Below, in pieces: positions 39,930-51,296 of a stretch of 64,000 nt of DNA. Position numbers and translations under genes: made by a program. Below the pieces are notes generated by a model that was not told the DNA's origin, did no database searches, and was given only the letters and a program-made list of their open reading frames with translations. The stretch lies in assembly GCF_035582795.1 (NCBI RefSeq), contig NC_134365.1, positions 138,845,077 through 138,909,076 of the forward strand, given 5' to 3'. Positions within the stretch are counted from its first letter, which is position 1; every line of letters begins with the position of its first letter. The DNA is from Mycteria americana (lineage: Eukaryota > Chordata > Aves > Ciconiiformes > Ciconiidae).

Positions 39930-40260
39930 TCCCATAGAAGCAGCGGGCTGTTCCTGCGACGTGCAATGCTGGTCGCTCCATTAAGCGTTGTCTTAATGGC
40001 TCGTGTTTTGCTCAGTTGTATGAAATGCACATTAATGGAGACAGCTTAATGCCGTCACCCTGAAGTAATGAATTGGTATGGATTGCCATTACCATTACAG
40101 CGCAGTTAAAAGCTGTGTTTGTTTCCGATTTACATCTCCCAGCTCTGCAAGCAGATGGATTTTCAGGCCGCGCGGTCGGGAGGAACCTGGCAATTCAGCT
40201 GCAACCTCCTTATTACAGTGTTTGTAGAGCAGCAGTTGTGGGGGGTGTTTTGTTAACTCA
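39930..40260. promoter_or_regulatory. Candidate intronic enhancer / conserved non-coding element
   Basis: The block is about 0.8 kb upstream of GPM6B exon 2. It is dense in TTAA/TTAAT cores (CCATTAAGC, CTTAATGGC, CATTAATGG, CTTAATGCC) arranged every 15-50 bases and mixed with CpGs (GGCCGCGCGGTCGG near 40,165). It contains no simple repeat or transposon signature. Clustered, similarly spaced TTAATG words suggest a homeodomain-type enhancer. This is inference from composition. Confidence 0.3.
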
Positions 40261-41018
40261 GACTGCTTAAACGATACATTTCATTAAAACTATGATTGTG
40301 CTACTGCAGACTGTATTCAGGGATCACTGTAAATCCAGTGTATCCTATAAAACTGGAAATGTATTGTCTGTGTAATACAGCTTCATCTCGCTGCTCTTGA
40401 CAAAAATTGTTACTCTTTGGCCCCCATCCAGTTTTTCTGTTGTTAAAATATCTGTATCCCTATAACCTGATACAGATTTATACGAATTGATACTCGGGAG
40501 TCATGGGAGAGTGTAAGGTAGTTAAGTTTTGCAGACCTACATGTGTTCCTCTTCCAGTGAAAGTGTGAAGTATCTTTTACTTTTCCAGAAGGCTTCATTG
40601 ACTTGAGTATTTGCTTCTCTGGCTTCCTGAATGGTGCCAGTGTAGCTAGTGCTCCTGCCGTGCAGTAATGCTGAAGCGCGGTGAGCTCTGTATGAGCAGC
40701 TGAATTGCAATGGATCGCTTCAGACAAGTGATTTTTTTCTTTTTCCATTTCATAGGCTGTCTCATCGATCTCCTCTTGATCATGTAAAGATAGGAGCACT
40801 CAGCCCACTTCCTGGGCTTTGAGTCCATACCAACAGATCTGTAGGTCACTGCTTTAGAGGGTGATGCTGTCTTGCACCACCTATAGATTTTTGCTTAGCA
40901 TGTCAATGCCTGGGCCTTTTAGTCCCCGTGGCTTTTACCAAGTGGAGGACAGATACTCTTTTCCTCATAATTTGCTTTTTGCTCATAACGTTTCTTTTGC
41001 TTTCTCTCTTCTGCTTAG

Positions 41019-41205
41019 GTTGCTTTGAATGTTGCATTAAGTGCCTAGGAGGAGTGCCATATGCTTCGCTCGTGGCAACCATTCTCTGCTTCTCGGGGGT
41101 AGCGTTGTTTTGTGGCTGTGGCCACGTGGCGCTCACAGGAACTGTGTCTATCCTCGAGCAGCACTTCTCCACGACTGCCAGCGACCATGCTTTGCTGAGT
41201 GAAGT
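41019..41205 (+). CDS. GPM6B: GPM6B coding exon 2 (Cys-rich N-terminal motif, TM1)
   Basis: 187 nt, the same as PLP1 exon 2. The acceptor is CTGCTTAG|GT and the donor GT|GTAAGT. It encodes GCFECCIKCLGGVPYASL, the PLP-family signature with cysteines known as palmitoylation sites in the family. TM1 follows (about SLVATILCFSGVALFCGCG), then the first extracellular loop (HVALTGTVSILEQHF...LLSEV). It is almost identical to mammalian GPM6B and distinct from GPM6A, which has a different loop. The frame is also open for about 30 codons upstream of the acceptor, but that is intronic polypyrimidine sequence. Confidence 0.98.
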
Positions 41206-41379
41206 GTAAGTATGCCTCCCATTTCCATTATTTTTCATAATGCGCTCATGGTAAATGAGTAGAGATGGATTCAAACCTCAGTCTCCATCCCCGAGTGTTA
41301 GCTTGCTTGTTTGTCCAACAGCACTCAGTGGTTTTTTGGTGTTGACACACAAAGAACCAGAGTGTGTATCCTGCTTAAC

Positions 41380-41920
41380 CTGTTTGTATTGGGACCAATA
41401 CTATTTAATATCTTCATCAATGATGTAGATAGTGGGATTGAGTGCACCCTCAGCAGGTTTGCAGATGACACCAAGCTGATGTGCTTGAGGGAATATGGAA
41501 CCTCATGAGGTTCAACAAGGCCAAGTACAAGGTCCTGCACCTGGTTGGGGTAACCCCCAGTGTCAATACAGGCTGGGGGATGAAGGGATTGAGAGCAGCC
41601 CTGCAGAGAAGGACTTGGGGGTCTGGTGGATGAAAAATGGACATGAGCTGGCAATGCGCGCTTGCAGCCCAGAAAGCCAACTGTGTCCTGGGCTGCATCA
41701 AAAGAAGCGTGGCCAGAGGGAGTTGGGGTTGTTGGGGTTGTTCAGCCAGGAAAAGAGAAGGCTCCGGGGAGACCTTATTGCAGACTTTAAATGTATAAAG
41801 GGGGCATATTAAAAAAAAAAAAAAAAAAAAGAGATAGACTTTTTACCAAGGCCTGTAGTGACAGGACAAGGGGCAACAGTTTTAATCTGAAAGAGGGTAG
41901 ATTTAGTGTTACAAATTTAT
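41380..41920 (+). mobile_element. CR1 LINE fragment, degraded
   Basis: Translated pieces show CR1 reverse-transcriptase motifs: [20 protein letters not shown] and RFADDTKLM (the FADD catalytic box). After frame breaks come GDEGIESSPAEKDLGVW and [21 protein letters not shown], then the nucleotide motif ACCAAGGCCTGTAGTGACAGG. Internal frameshifts and missing segments show that it is an old copy, inactive, with both ends missing. The octamer tail is absent. A run of 20 A (41,811-41,830) interrupts it. Confidence 0.9.
41811..41830 (+). repeat. A20 homopolymer inside the CR1 fragment
   Basis: Twenty consecutive A at a site where CR1 normally has a short mixed purine stretch. It is probably local slippage expansion rather than a retroposon tail, because CR1 sequence continues on its far side. 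Confidence 0.85.
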
Positions 41921-42059
41921 TGTAGTGATACAAATAACTGGGAAGCGTTGTTCTGTCCATCACCCCCTCAGAAGAAGGTGAGAGGGTATTGTACAAACGA
42001 GACAGAGAGAAAAGACTGGAAAGAGCTTAAATGTTTGTCCCTGTGACCATAGCCTTTGG

Positions 42060-42840
42060 AAGTAACCACCGGTGAAATAGTTGGGGCTTTTGTGTTCCCG
42101 AGGCTTCTCCGTGATACCAGAGGAAGGCCTGGAGGCTTGCGTCAGGGCCCACAGGCAAGGCCCAGCCCCACCGGCACGGGCCTCTACTTCCCCTTGACGC
42201 TGAGGGATGCGCGGGCCTCAGGCTCTGGGCCGGCAGTCCGAACACGCTGGGCCTTACGCGGCCCCTGCAGCTGGACCACCAGGCTTTGAGAAGGCTCGTG
42301 TCCGGCAGCAGTGGGGAATTGTGCTCGAGTTGCGATTCACTGGTGTCGGGATGCTGACTGGGCCTGGGTTCGGCCTCCTGCCCATTGCTTACCGTGGGGC
42401 AGCACCGGCCGCAGGCACAGCACGTGGCTGGCCCTGGAGATGTCTCCATGCCGGGGCAGGGGGGCGGCGCGAGGAAGGGCAGCCGAAACCTGCTGAAAGC
42501 CGCCCGAAGGCTCTGGGTGGGAGTCCCTGTGCAGGCCACGTGTGTCTGTGAAGAGGGGGCCCACATGGCACATGCTTGTGGGCCAGTTTGCATGCACTGA
42601 GCCTGAGGCTTCCACAACTGACCCCTTCCCGTCCCCCGGGAGCACTGGTATCGGTCCCACAGCACCGTGTCGGGGCTTCTCCCCCTTGCAGGACCCCCTG
42701 TGCCCAGATCTGCCATGCAGCTCTGGGACTGCACCCCACCAGGGTCCCATGTGTCCCCCCAGCACCTCCCACACCGGCTGCGGCTGGGCACCGTGTTCCC
42801 AGCTCCAGTGCGTGAGCCGCAGGGACCCTGCAGTTACCCA
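42060..42840. other. GC-rich block of unknown origin in GPM6B intron 2
   Basis: About 780 bases of strongly GC-rich sequence with sharp edges in AT-rich intronic DNA, just after a CR1 fragment. Nearly every frame is open for long stretches. The longest is a minus-strand frame of 254 codons (42,027-42,791), rich in Pro, Gly, Ser, Cys and Arg, with no motif I recognise. It could be a GC-rich unannotated transposon or LTR piece, a processed pseudogene fragment, or a CpG-island-like regulatory block. A functional coding gene is unlikely because there is no visible domain or splice structure. Confidence 0.5.
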
Positions 42841-44692
42841 CAAAATTTAGCAAGAAACTAAGCAGCTGCTCTTCAGCGACTGACTAACAAAATGTCCTTG
42901 TGCTTTTATTGGTCTTCATTTGAGCAAAACAGAAGAAATTGCAAAAGTAGCCGTAACAGGCAGCAAGTTTTAACTTTCGGAGAATTGTTGACAATGGTTC
43001 TTGTCAAGTCAGCGTCAGCAGCTGGGAAAATGAGTCATTCTGACCAAAGCAGCTGAGGTCTTAGGCTCTGTCAGGGTCTAACAAGGCAAGGGAGAAGAGG
43101 TGCTAGAAAGGGGCAAATAATTTAAGGCCAAAGAGACATAAAATAAGTTGAAAAATGTACTAGTAGGGCACCCTTTGTGGAGTGCATTTTTAACCAGATT
43201 TCATATTATTAATTCCTGGTAACATGCATCAGGTTCCTCCTAGACTATTAATGATGGTGAAATGAATTCTTCTGTTCTCTCTCAAATGCTGACTTAATTT
43301 TTTTCATGCTTTACAGCACAGGTGCAACAGATTTATCCTGTTATTTTTAATCAGTTTGGAAAATAAACATAACGCTTCCCACATGTACTTTTAAATGAGC
43401 AATATCCTATTTTCATACATGGGATGTGCTATCTGTCTGGATAACATTTAACTATATAAATGGTAGTAATCAGTTTTCTTTAAATTAAGCTCAAACATGC
43501 AGATGCTCTTTGGAGATGTACGTGTATGCTAGCAGCTACTTAGTGGAGAGTGGTAAGGATTGAAAAAAAAACATCTGAGGAAAAATATATTTATCCTTAG
43601 AAAACTGGCAGTATGGATGTATAAAATTAACCTCTTTGTTCTGTGAATAGCTTCATCCAGAATAACCATCCCGACAATCAAATTACTTTTAAGAAGGTGT
43701 AAGTTCTGGAGAAGTTGTGCTAATAACAAAGTATGACTTTTGGAGACCAGAAGAAATGTCATATGAAAGATATGGCATTCTGGTCCTCCAAAACAATCAG
43801 GTTCAGATACGGAATCTGACTGATAATATTTAGAAACTATTCTTTCCATTTACCTATTCTGGCCAGAGTAAAAATACCGTAAGAGTGTCATTGCAGATGG
43901 TAGATTCTTAAGGAATTGAGAACCTTCTCAAATCATATCCGAGGGAAGTGCTTATGCCACGTGCCCTGCAATCTTCTTCCTCTGGACGGTTCCAGAGTAC
44001 CTGAAATGGACTTTTTCAGTTTTTAAAAATTTAATTACATTTTGGGGAGCTCCACACTGCTGTGACTTAAGGCACCGAAACTACCTGCTCACTTGGAAGT
44101 ACCCTTCTGGGCATTCCTCAGAAGTCACTGCACATTTGCCGAGTTTTGTATCAGAGAAGTATCACAGAGTTTGCAAATTTTTGCAAACATACATTAACTG
44201 GCTTTTACAGGTGGAAATGGTGAATTTCAGGGACTGCTTCCTTTCCCTAAGCCAAAGGAATCACCATGGAGCCTGGTAGTTCAGCCAGTAGTTCAGCTCC
44301 AGCCTTTGCCATTTCAAAGCCCTATGTTGTCCATGTCAGACATTCCCCGAGTTAGGTGTCAGGATTAATAACAGGAAAAAAAAAATCTCCATAGTGGAGG
44401 CATGAAATTGTGACTTCAAGCTGGTGACTAATACCAGTCAGTGTAAAAACTGCAGCACAAACAGGGGAGGCTCAAGTGGCTGCAAGATTAATGCACATCA
44501 GTATTGCTTACCTGTAGAAGCAGGATAGTTCTGTTGGTGCTCTCCTGCAGCCTGCTTGCTTAAAATACATTAAGGAGCCTTGAACTGTGTTTCTAGAAAA
44601 GGAATTATCTCATACCTATTATGATTTGGGAGGACTGACTTTGTTTTTATAGGACTAAAATCTAATTATATCTTTTTTCTTTTCGATTTTAG

Positions 44693-44849
44693 AATACAGC
44701 TAATGCAGTATGTAATTTATGGCATTGCATCATTTTTCTTCTTGTATGGAATAATCCTTTTGGCAGAAGGTTTTTATACAACAAGTGCTGTGAAGGAGTT
44801 GCATGGAGAGTTCAAAACGACAGCCTGTGGCCGCTGCATCAGTGGAATG
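44693..44849 (+). CDS. GPM6B: GPM6B coding exon 3 (TM2 and cytosolic loop)
   Basis: 157 nt, equal to the DM20-type form of PLP1 exon 3. There is no counterpart of the PLP-specific 35-residue loop. It encodes IQLMQYVIYGIASFFFLYG and the rest of TM2 (IILLAEGFY), then the intracellular loop TTSAVKELHGEFKTTACGRC ISGM. The acceptor is TTTTAG (44,692) and the donor ATG|GTGAGT. Sequence matches mammalian GPM6B essentially residue for residue. Confidence 0.98.
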
Positions 44850-47800
44850 GTGAGTAGCATTAGAAATGGGAACAGTCGTCTTCGCTTGCTAAAACCTGTT
44901 GGGCTCGGTCTGAGTCCTGTGTTTTTGAACAACAGTATATTGCTGCCTTCTTTGTTTAACTCCTTATGGGTGGTTAGAGTTAATCCCTGTTGCTGGTCCT
45001 TCTTTGAACTTCGAGGATGCTTGCTCAAATCCGAATTCTGCAGATTGGGGTGGTACTGTGGCCTCCCCTGTCATAAAGCTGAACCCACGGGTCTAAACTC
45101 AGTTGATGGAGACTGCTAACTTTAAAAGACTCAGTGCGAGACAAAATGAAATTTGTACTTTTAAACATAGAGCACACTAGTGATGCTTAAAGGCAGACTG
45201 TAAAATGGCTGTGGTTTGCAGAGCTATTTAACGAACTGTAATGCCTCTGACTTGTATAGTCAATTCTGCTTGAGGATGTCTGGATCCTTCAGACAAACAG
45301 TAATGAATGAAGCTTTGCAACATTTTTGCATTTGAATCAAGTATTGCTGTCTTGCTTTTGCAGATGGCAGAAGACATACAGATAATAGTGAGTCTTTTTC
45401 ACAAAGCTAAAACACTTAAAGCCTTAAAGTTACAAGCCATCTTCCCTTCAGAATACTTCTGTATTAGAATAAAATTTTAAACAAAGTTTAACTAAAAATA
45501 AAATTTCAGATTCTCACCCACGTTGCCCCCTAAGGCGCACTCTGCAAGAACAGAAACATAACTGTGTTTCTGAGACAGGATTTCAAAGCTATTTCTGAAA
45601 ATCTGAATTCAAAGCTCATAGTTATGGAGGAAGCTAAGCAGTATGACAGATCGCCCACGGGAAAGTGTGGGTGAAAAGAGAAGAGGCTTTTGATGTGATT
45701 GTTGCATTTTAATATACAATCTATATCCTGTACTTAAAAAAATAGGTACTTTCAGCTGGTTAAATACAAAGGAGATGCATGTTTATTTTCAAGAGGGTTA
45801 ACAATTTTCCACTGTGCTGTTGGATACTTATTGGATTTTTCAAGAGCTAATAAAGATAAGACATCCCATCACTTTCCAGTTAAACAGCTATTTGCTCGCT
45901 CTTTTTCTAGCAAGTATGATCTTCACTGAGGAGCAAAACTAGATCTAAAGCATGTTTTCCAAAGATCCAAAATACAGTAGAAACATACACATACCTGCAT
46001 CTCATTAGTGCAGACAATTGCTTATGCAGTTGAGTAGCTGCAGGCACCTGACTGCCAGCTGCTTGTACAAATACAAGTGTGACACATGGAAATATGACAG
46101 AAAAATGTGTTTTTACATTTGCCTGTATTTTTCCACACAATGAAGGAGAGAATTTAGCAGCTGAGTAATGTCTTGGAATTGTGGTAAGACACATCAGTGG
46201 TTAGTGGTGACAGTCATGGCGTAAAAATGCCTGTATGCCACTGTGTAGTGGTAGAGCTGCTTAAAACACCAGGGTTAGAACAAGGATTGCAAGGAGACAT
46301 AATATCTTATCACACTAGTGGCTGCAGCTGGGTACGGACAACAGGCTTTTGGACATACAGTGATTTTTTTTTTTTTTTTCCTTCCCCCTCTTTGATCAAG
46401 AGCTCCTCTACTTCTTCCTCCGTTGCGTTACCAAGCAAGGTCCTGAAAGGCCGTCCCTTTCATCTTGCATAAGGTTATTACAGAAGACAGACTTCCAACT
46501 TTCCAAAGTTATTTGTGTTGGCTGTGGTAACGCAGAATAGCCATTTCCCACACTTATAGCATTAAATGTGAGAGTAAGCGTGTTTTTTTCCTGGCTATTT
46601 TAGGAGTTAAAGGCTTTGTGTACTTTCTCTCATGCACACTTCCATATATACCTATGCAAAACCAGATTTTACGTACAGTGTAACTATAGAAATCCTTTAA
46701 ACTGGTCCACTTGGTCCTTACCAAAATCCAAAGAGAGAATTCTCAATTCTCGCATAAAAACCGTACAGGTCTGGTGTACAGCACTATCCAATAGGAAATA
46801 GGATATTTTGGTTCAGTTGTGTATAAATTAAAGGCTGACTGGGTTTTTTATGGGCCTTAGTTTTGCAAGCACTTCCACCTCCCCACACACACACCACCTT
46901 CGTTCACTGTAAAATCTAACCGATTGCCCAGCCTTTGCTATCACGTTTGCAGTGTTGTTCAGCACGTCTGGACAAAAACCTATGAGGACGCAAACTTCCA
47001 CCACTGCAGCATTAGTTCAGTCTGTCAGTTCTGGGTCAGGCTGAGACAACCTCCCCCAACAGAGCCTTTCCCATTCTTGCTGTTCTCTGGCACGCAAGTT
47101 TCAAGTGAGATAGTACAGCATCAGTGCTTTACTTTGGAAGTAAAGCCTTTCCAGTCCACCTACAGTTAAATAACAGTGAAAAGGGAACACACAAGATGTA
47201 ACAGCATTCCCCCGCTTTCCAAGTAGGTTCCAAATCCTAGTCTCACCAGGAGGAGGGAGCTAGGAGCTGATGCCAGAGCTACTGTTTCACCATAAAACTT
47301 AGAAGAAGAGGGAAAAGGGAAGAGGTCCCGTGGGAGGGGGAAGCTGGAGATTTCCAAAGCAGTGAGTGCCATACTTTATAATCTTACCAAAGAAAATGCA
47401 CATAATTTTTTTTGTTAAAAAGAGCAAACCCAAACCAGCAACTTCCAGTGGAAAATCCATGATTCTGTAAGGTGAAGTAACCCATTTTCTTCTTGGCAAT
47501 GTGTATTAGATCAATTGAATCTTTCTGATGTGCTGTAACCATCGTGGTATGTTTTCAAAAATAGGTATTCTCAAACGTTACATTCAAAATTGATTTCAAT
47601 AAATCAGGGAGTACGGGAGAGCCCTGTGAACATCTATTCACTCTACTGTTTTGATTTGCAAGTTGTATAGAAATGCTAGTATGTTACAGTTGATTTTAAA
47701 AACTCCTTTTAAATTGATTTTTGATGGAGTTTTATTTGGTTTAGCCTACAACCAGCATCCCTGCTTAGCTGAGAATCTTGAGAAATTAATGGACTGCTCT

Positions 47801-48054
47801 TGCAGGAGGGCAAGCTGTTTACTCAAGCAGACTGATGAAAAAGGAAATGTCTGAATTACTTTCTCAGTAGCACTTAAACTACCAAAGTATTTGTAAGCAA
47901 CGAGAATACTGATTTTATTTGTGCTTGGAAATCAAATGTTTTGGTACTTTATTTCTGAAAGTATGCTTAAAGATTATTTTGAAGCATTTTTAAGGAAAAT
48001 TCAAGTATTCTTTTCAAAGAATAAACGTGAAGTGCTTGTGTTTTCTCTGCCCAG
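44850..48054 (+). other. GPM6B: GPM6B intron 3
   Basis: The exon 3 frame happens to stay open for 89 codons past the donor (stop at 45,117-45,119). A T-rich run lies at about 46,366-46,380. No other element was recognised. Confidence 0.85.
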
Positions 48055-48226
48055 TTTGTTTTCCTCACCTATGTGCTTGGAGTGGCCTGGCTTGGGGTCT
48101 TTGGCTTCTCTGCTGTGCCTGTCTTTATGTTCTATAACATATGGTCAACTTGCGAAGTCATCAGATCTTTTCAGACAAATATGACAGTTCCAGGGGACCA
48201 GATCTGCGTGGATATCAGGCAATACG
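48055..48226 (+). CDS. GPM6B: GPM6B coding exon 4 (TM3, start of large extracellular loop)
   Basis: 172 nt, phase 0 in and phase 1 out. It encodes TM3 (FVFLTYVLGVAWLGVFGFSA, VPVFMFYNIW) and the start of the second extracellular loop: STCEVIRSFQTNMTVPGDQI and CVDIRQY, with two of the loop's conserved disulfide cysteines. N-M-T is a potential N-glycosylation sequon, at the same Asn as the N-G-T I recall in the human protein. The acceptor is CTGCCCAG and the donor G|GTACTC. Confidence 0.98.
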
Positions 48227-49902
48227 GTACTCATTTTAATCCTGATTAAATGCTTTATCCTTTCTCCTTGGTCTGTCTTCAGTAGTTTTGTCTCAGCCTT
48301 ATCCAATGAACCAAATGCAAAAGCATCTTGTATCTCTGAATGTGCTATTACTTTTCTAATTAATTCAGATTACACTGATCTCTTTCCAGATGCAATCAAT
48401 TTAACTGAACTGGCAAGTCATTTATCTAAAATGATTTTGTAGCAGTTTCCAATACTATAATATTAGGTTTAAAAATAGATCAGCCTCAAAATAAACTGCT
48501 TAGAAACAGCACTGAGAAACAGATAACCAGATTCTGGTTTTTGAACCCCCATATGCATATATTCTTTCCTTTCAAAAAGCTTTTTTTACATCTAAATATG
48601 AAGTTAACACCTGAACTTTGCTCGAACGATTACTTTCAGTTAGAAGACCAAAAACCTGGACTCAAGAGTCTGTCTTAACTATTAATGAATTAATATTGCT
48701 TTCTGATGACACAGAAATCTGAGGGGGGTGCAGGTAGCAGAGGAGTGGGACAATAGCTTAAAATAGGATCAAGCTTTTCAGATAGTTCATTCCTTAAGGT
48801 GATGTTTTCCTGAGGTTCATCTTTTCAGCTTCCCTTGTGCAGAAGAGCTTTTGTCACCGATACTTTTGGCTTCATTTTAGCTAGCATTTTCTAAGAATGT
48901 TTCACTCTTTGGACTAACTCATTCAAAGCTGAGAAAACGGATTCAGAGTTGAAAAGTAAGAAAGCTTGGTTTTGCTTTCCTATCTGGGCTGTAAGTCCAG
49001 TAGGAGAAGATAAGATACACTAATTTTAAAAGCAAGAAATCCCAAATCAGTTAAATGTTTGCATCCTATTTTAGCAGCTGACAGCAAGAGGCTGGGAAGA
49101 CGTTTTCTTCAGCAGCAAAGCCTAGGAGTGCAGGGGGAAGAAGATGTGCTCCTCCACCTTTCTGCTTCTCCCGGTCATTTCGCAGCTGTATGAGCACCGT
49201 GTAGGACTGTGCTGTTCCTCTGATCAGTAAAAACATTCGGGTTTCAATGAGTGACAGAAGAGAGCAGCTCCTTAACAGGCAACTTGTGTCACTGAACTGT
49301 CCTCACATTTTTGGGTGGAAGCAGTTGCTAAAAGGCTTCAAGTGTATATTACAATTGCAGAGAAGAAGCTGGCTTTGAAGTAAATCCTATAAAGTCTTTT
49401 TGATTCTTTCAAAGTGTTTACTCAAGGCTTTTTACCTACTGGAACTAAAACAGAAGAAAATCCTTCTGTAATTCTTCCCTCTATCTCCATATTCACACTC
49501 GTCTACAGTAGTTACTTGTTCAAGTAGAACTAGTAGATCTAGTAAGTGCTATCCTGAAAGGTACCGAGTACCTCTGAGATGCAGATTATCCCTTTCAATG
49601 CTGAGTGGGGGAGTAGGCAGTATGGGACTGGACCTGAAGTGCAAAAACCCAACCAACCATTTGGCTGCCATATGGGAAAACCACATCTGAGAACATATCT
49701 TGGCAGCAAGCCTCGGTATAGGGAGAAAGCACAACTTGAGTGACTTGTTTTAATTCCTCCCGCCAACTGAAAGCTGTACTGGTCAACGCACGGATGCCCA
49801 GAATGGGAACACAACTGGCAAGTGGGTGGAAAAGATGAGAAGGGAACAGAAAGCGTGTGTTGATTGCTAAAATTAGTGCCTTCTTTTGCTGTGGTATTTC
49901 AG
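48227..49902 (+). other. GPM6B: GPM6B intron 4
   Basis: Non-coding sequence. No repeat element or additional exon was recognised. The acceptor is TATTTCAG at 49,902. Confidence 0.85.
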
Positions 49903-49976
49903 GTATTATCCCTTGGAACGCTGTACCTGGCAAAGCCTGTGGCCCGATTTTAGAGAACATCTGCAACACGAATGAG
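49903..49976 (+). CDS. GPM6B: GPM6B coding exon 5 (extracellular loop 2)
   Basis: 74 nt, identical in size to PLP1 exon 5. It encodes the split Gly, then IIPWNAVPGKACGPILENIC NTNE, with the other two conserved loop cysteines. The donor is GAG|GTACAG. It differs from my recollection of the human sequence only at a few loop positions. Confidence 0.98.
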
Positions 49977-50285
49977 GTACAGAAATGTAGCCTGTGTGCA
50001 GCTTTCGCCTACAAGTCACTTGAGCACTGTGTAATAAATAACTTGATGAAAGTTTTTGGAGAAAACTAATCCTAATAGTATAAAGAGATTGATTTAAACA
50101 CGACACTGAAATTACTCTGTTAGGTTATCCAAAAAATGAAAATTAGTTCAGAACATTTTTATACTCTAAAGCTTTGAATACCTTGCTATGAAGATGGTTT
50201 TATTATCCTTATTCTGTAGAACGGTTGAAATGCATTTTATACTATCCTCAATTACTTCAATGTTTTTAACATGTTTTTTCTCTAG
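49977..50285 (+). other. GPM6B: GPM6B intron 5
   Basis: Short intron of 309 bases with no recognised element. The acceptor is TTTTCTCTAG. Confidence 0.9.
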
Positions 50286-50351
50286 TTCTACATGTCGTAT
50301 CACCTGTTCATTGTGGCTTGTGCTGGAGCTGGTGCCACTGTCATAGCATTG
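50286..50351 (+). CDS. GPM6B: GPM6B coding exon 6 (TM4)
   Basis: 66 nt, as in PLP1 exon 6. It encodes FYMSYHLFIVACAGAGATVI AL, most of TM4 with the family Gly/Ala-rich core. It ends in phase 0 at TTG|GTGGGT and can join either last exon (51,074 or 52,715). Confidence 0.98.
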
Positions 50352-51073
50352 GTGGGTAGTATTTTTTGTTGTTTTATTGTGTAACATGTTCCTTTCAGGC
50401 TTAAGATGCTTTAAGATTAAATTTTCTTAAAAATGTATCTTAAAAAGTGTATCTTAAAAATAGCGATACTAGACATTAAGGAGGGCGAGCCGTAATCGCC
50501 ATTATTTGCTGCTATGGTTTGGTCATTACAGGTCAGCAGGTCCCGAACTTCTGCTTTAAGAAGTCACCTTAACCCATTTCCCCCATCCTTAGAATAAAAT
50601 TCTTTGCATGTCCTTTGAAAATCATACTTCTACCCACTATTTCTATTTTTATGTCCACTATTTCTTTTCATTTTCGTAGTTTACTTGATCAATCGCTTGT
50701 AACCTCTTGGTTTTCTTGTCTGGACCCAGGCAGTTTGACTAGTCCAACTCTGCAATGCCAGTTACAGGTAGCAGTTGGAAAAAGGGACGTTAACAAGATG
50801 ACTTGCTTCATATGTCTAACGCTTCCTCTAGCTGCCAGCTTCTAACTGCCTGTCAGCCAAATCCCGGTGTAATGCTCACTATTCTTTGACCAAGTAGCCT
50901 TAGGTCTGTATGTAGGTTATCCTCTCCGGATAAATGGCACGTTATTTTTCTTGCATCTTCACCCTGGAAGAAGCTCAGAATAACGTCTGTTGTATAAGTA
51001 TCAACAGTTGCCCAAATGGGCTTGAGCCGTCACCTTGTATCTTACTCTCCTGTGTTTTGTTCTCTTCCACCAG
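50352..51073 (+). other. GPM6B: GPM6B intron 6
   Basis: Non-coding sequence with no repeat or extra exon recognised. The polypyrimidine tract and CAG acceptor are at 51,071-51,073. Confidence 0.9.
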
Positions 51074-51154
51074 CTGATCTACATGATGGCTACTACATAT
51101 AACTATGCTGTTTTGAAGTTTAAGAGTCGGGAAGATTGCTGCACTAAATTCTAA
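51074..51154 (+). CDS. GPM6B: GPM6B alternative last coding exon A (PLP-like tail)
   Basis: The exon encodes LIYMMATTYNYAVLKFKSRE DCCTKF and a stop at 51,152-51,154. This completes TM4 and gives the short cytosolic tail that resembles the PLP1/DM20 C-terminus (…TKF). The products are 265 aa, or 305 aa with the cassette. A short 3' UTR follows, with AATAAA at 51,291. It lies before the alternative exon B, so use depends on poly(A) choice versus skipping. Confidence 0.97.
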   Translation: MIYMMATTYNYAVLKFKSREDCCTKF

Positions 51155-51290
51155 ATTGTATAAGCCCAGTAAAGAGCTGCATTGCGTAGCTTGAAATACC
51201 ACTGACACCCTAGGCTAAAAGTCTAGCTTTCTGAATTTTGTTACAGTAATTGTAAATAGCTTCAGTAAGCATCATTTAGCTTATCAGATT

Positions 51291-51296
51291 AATAAA
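51291..51296 (+). terminator. GPM6B: Proximal GPM6B poly(A) signal
   Basis: A canonical AATAAA lies 137 bases after the exon A stop codon. Use would define the short-UTR, PLP-tail transcripts. The cleavage site is expected 10-30 bases downstream. Confidence 0.75.

Larger units (their letters stand above)
29641..41018 (+). other. GPM6B: GPM6B intron between cassette exon and exon 2
   Basis: Non-coding sequence with a T run (30,585-30,600), a CR1 LINE fragment (34,641-35,210), a repeated 28-mer (31,675 and 33,481), a short tandem duplication (36,214-36,263), a (TG)7 tract (37,387-37,400), a T/G-rich tract (33,868-33,928) and enhancer-like sequence at 39.93-40.26 kb. No further coding exon was found. 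Confidence 0.85.
41206..44692 (+). other. GPM6B: GPM6B intron 2
   Basis: The intron contains a degraded CR1 fragment (about 41,380-41,920) and a GC-rich block (42,060-42,840). AT-rich sequence without recognisable elements follows to the acceptor TTTTAG at 44,692. Confidence 0.9.

Noticed and set aside
40928..41018. Open frame preceding GPM6B exon 2 (hydrophobic extension) as an alternative N-terminus
   Set aside because: It begins at GTG, not ATG, and is the polypyrimidine tract and acceptor of intron 1 read in frame. No promoter-like sequence is present.
42027..42791. 254-codon minus-strand frame as a protein-coding gene
   Set aside because: Several overlapping long frames on both strands of the same GC-rich block, biased Pro/Gly/Ser/Cys content and no recognisable domain. 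GC content alone explains it; kept only as a finding.
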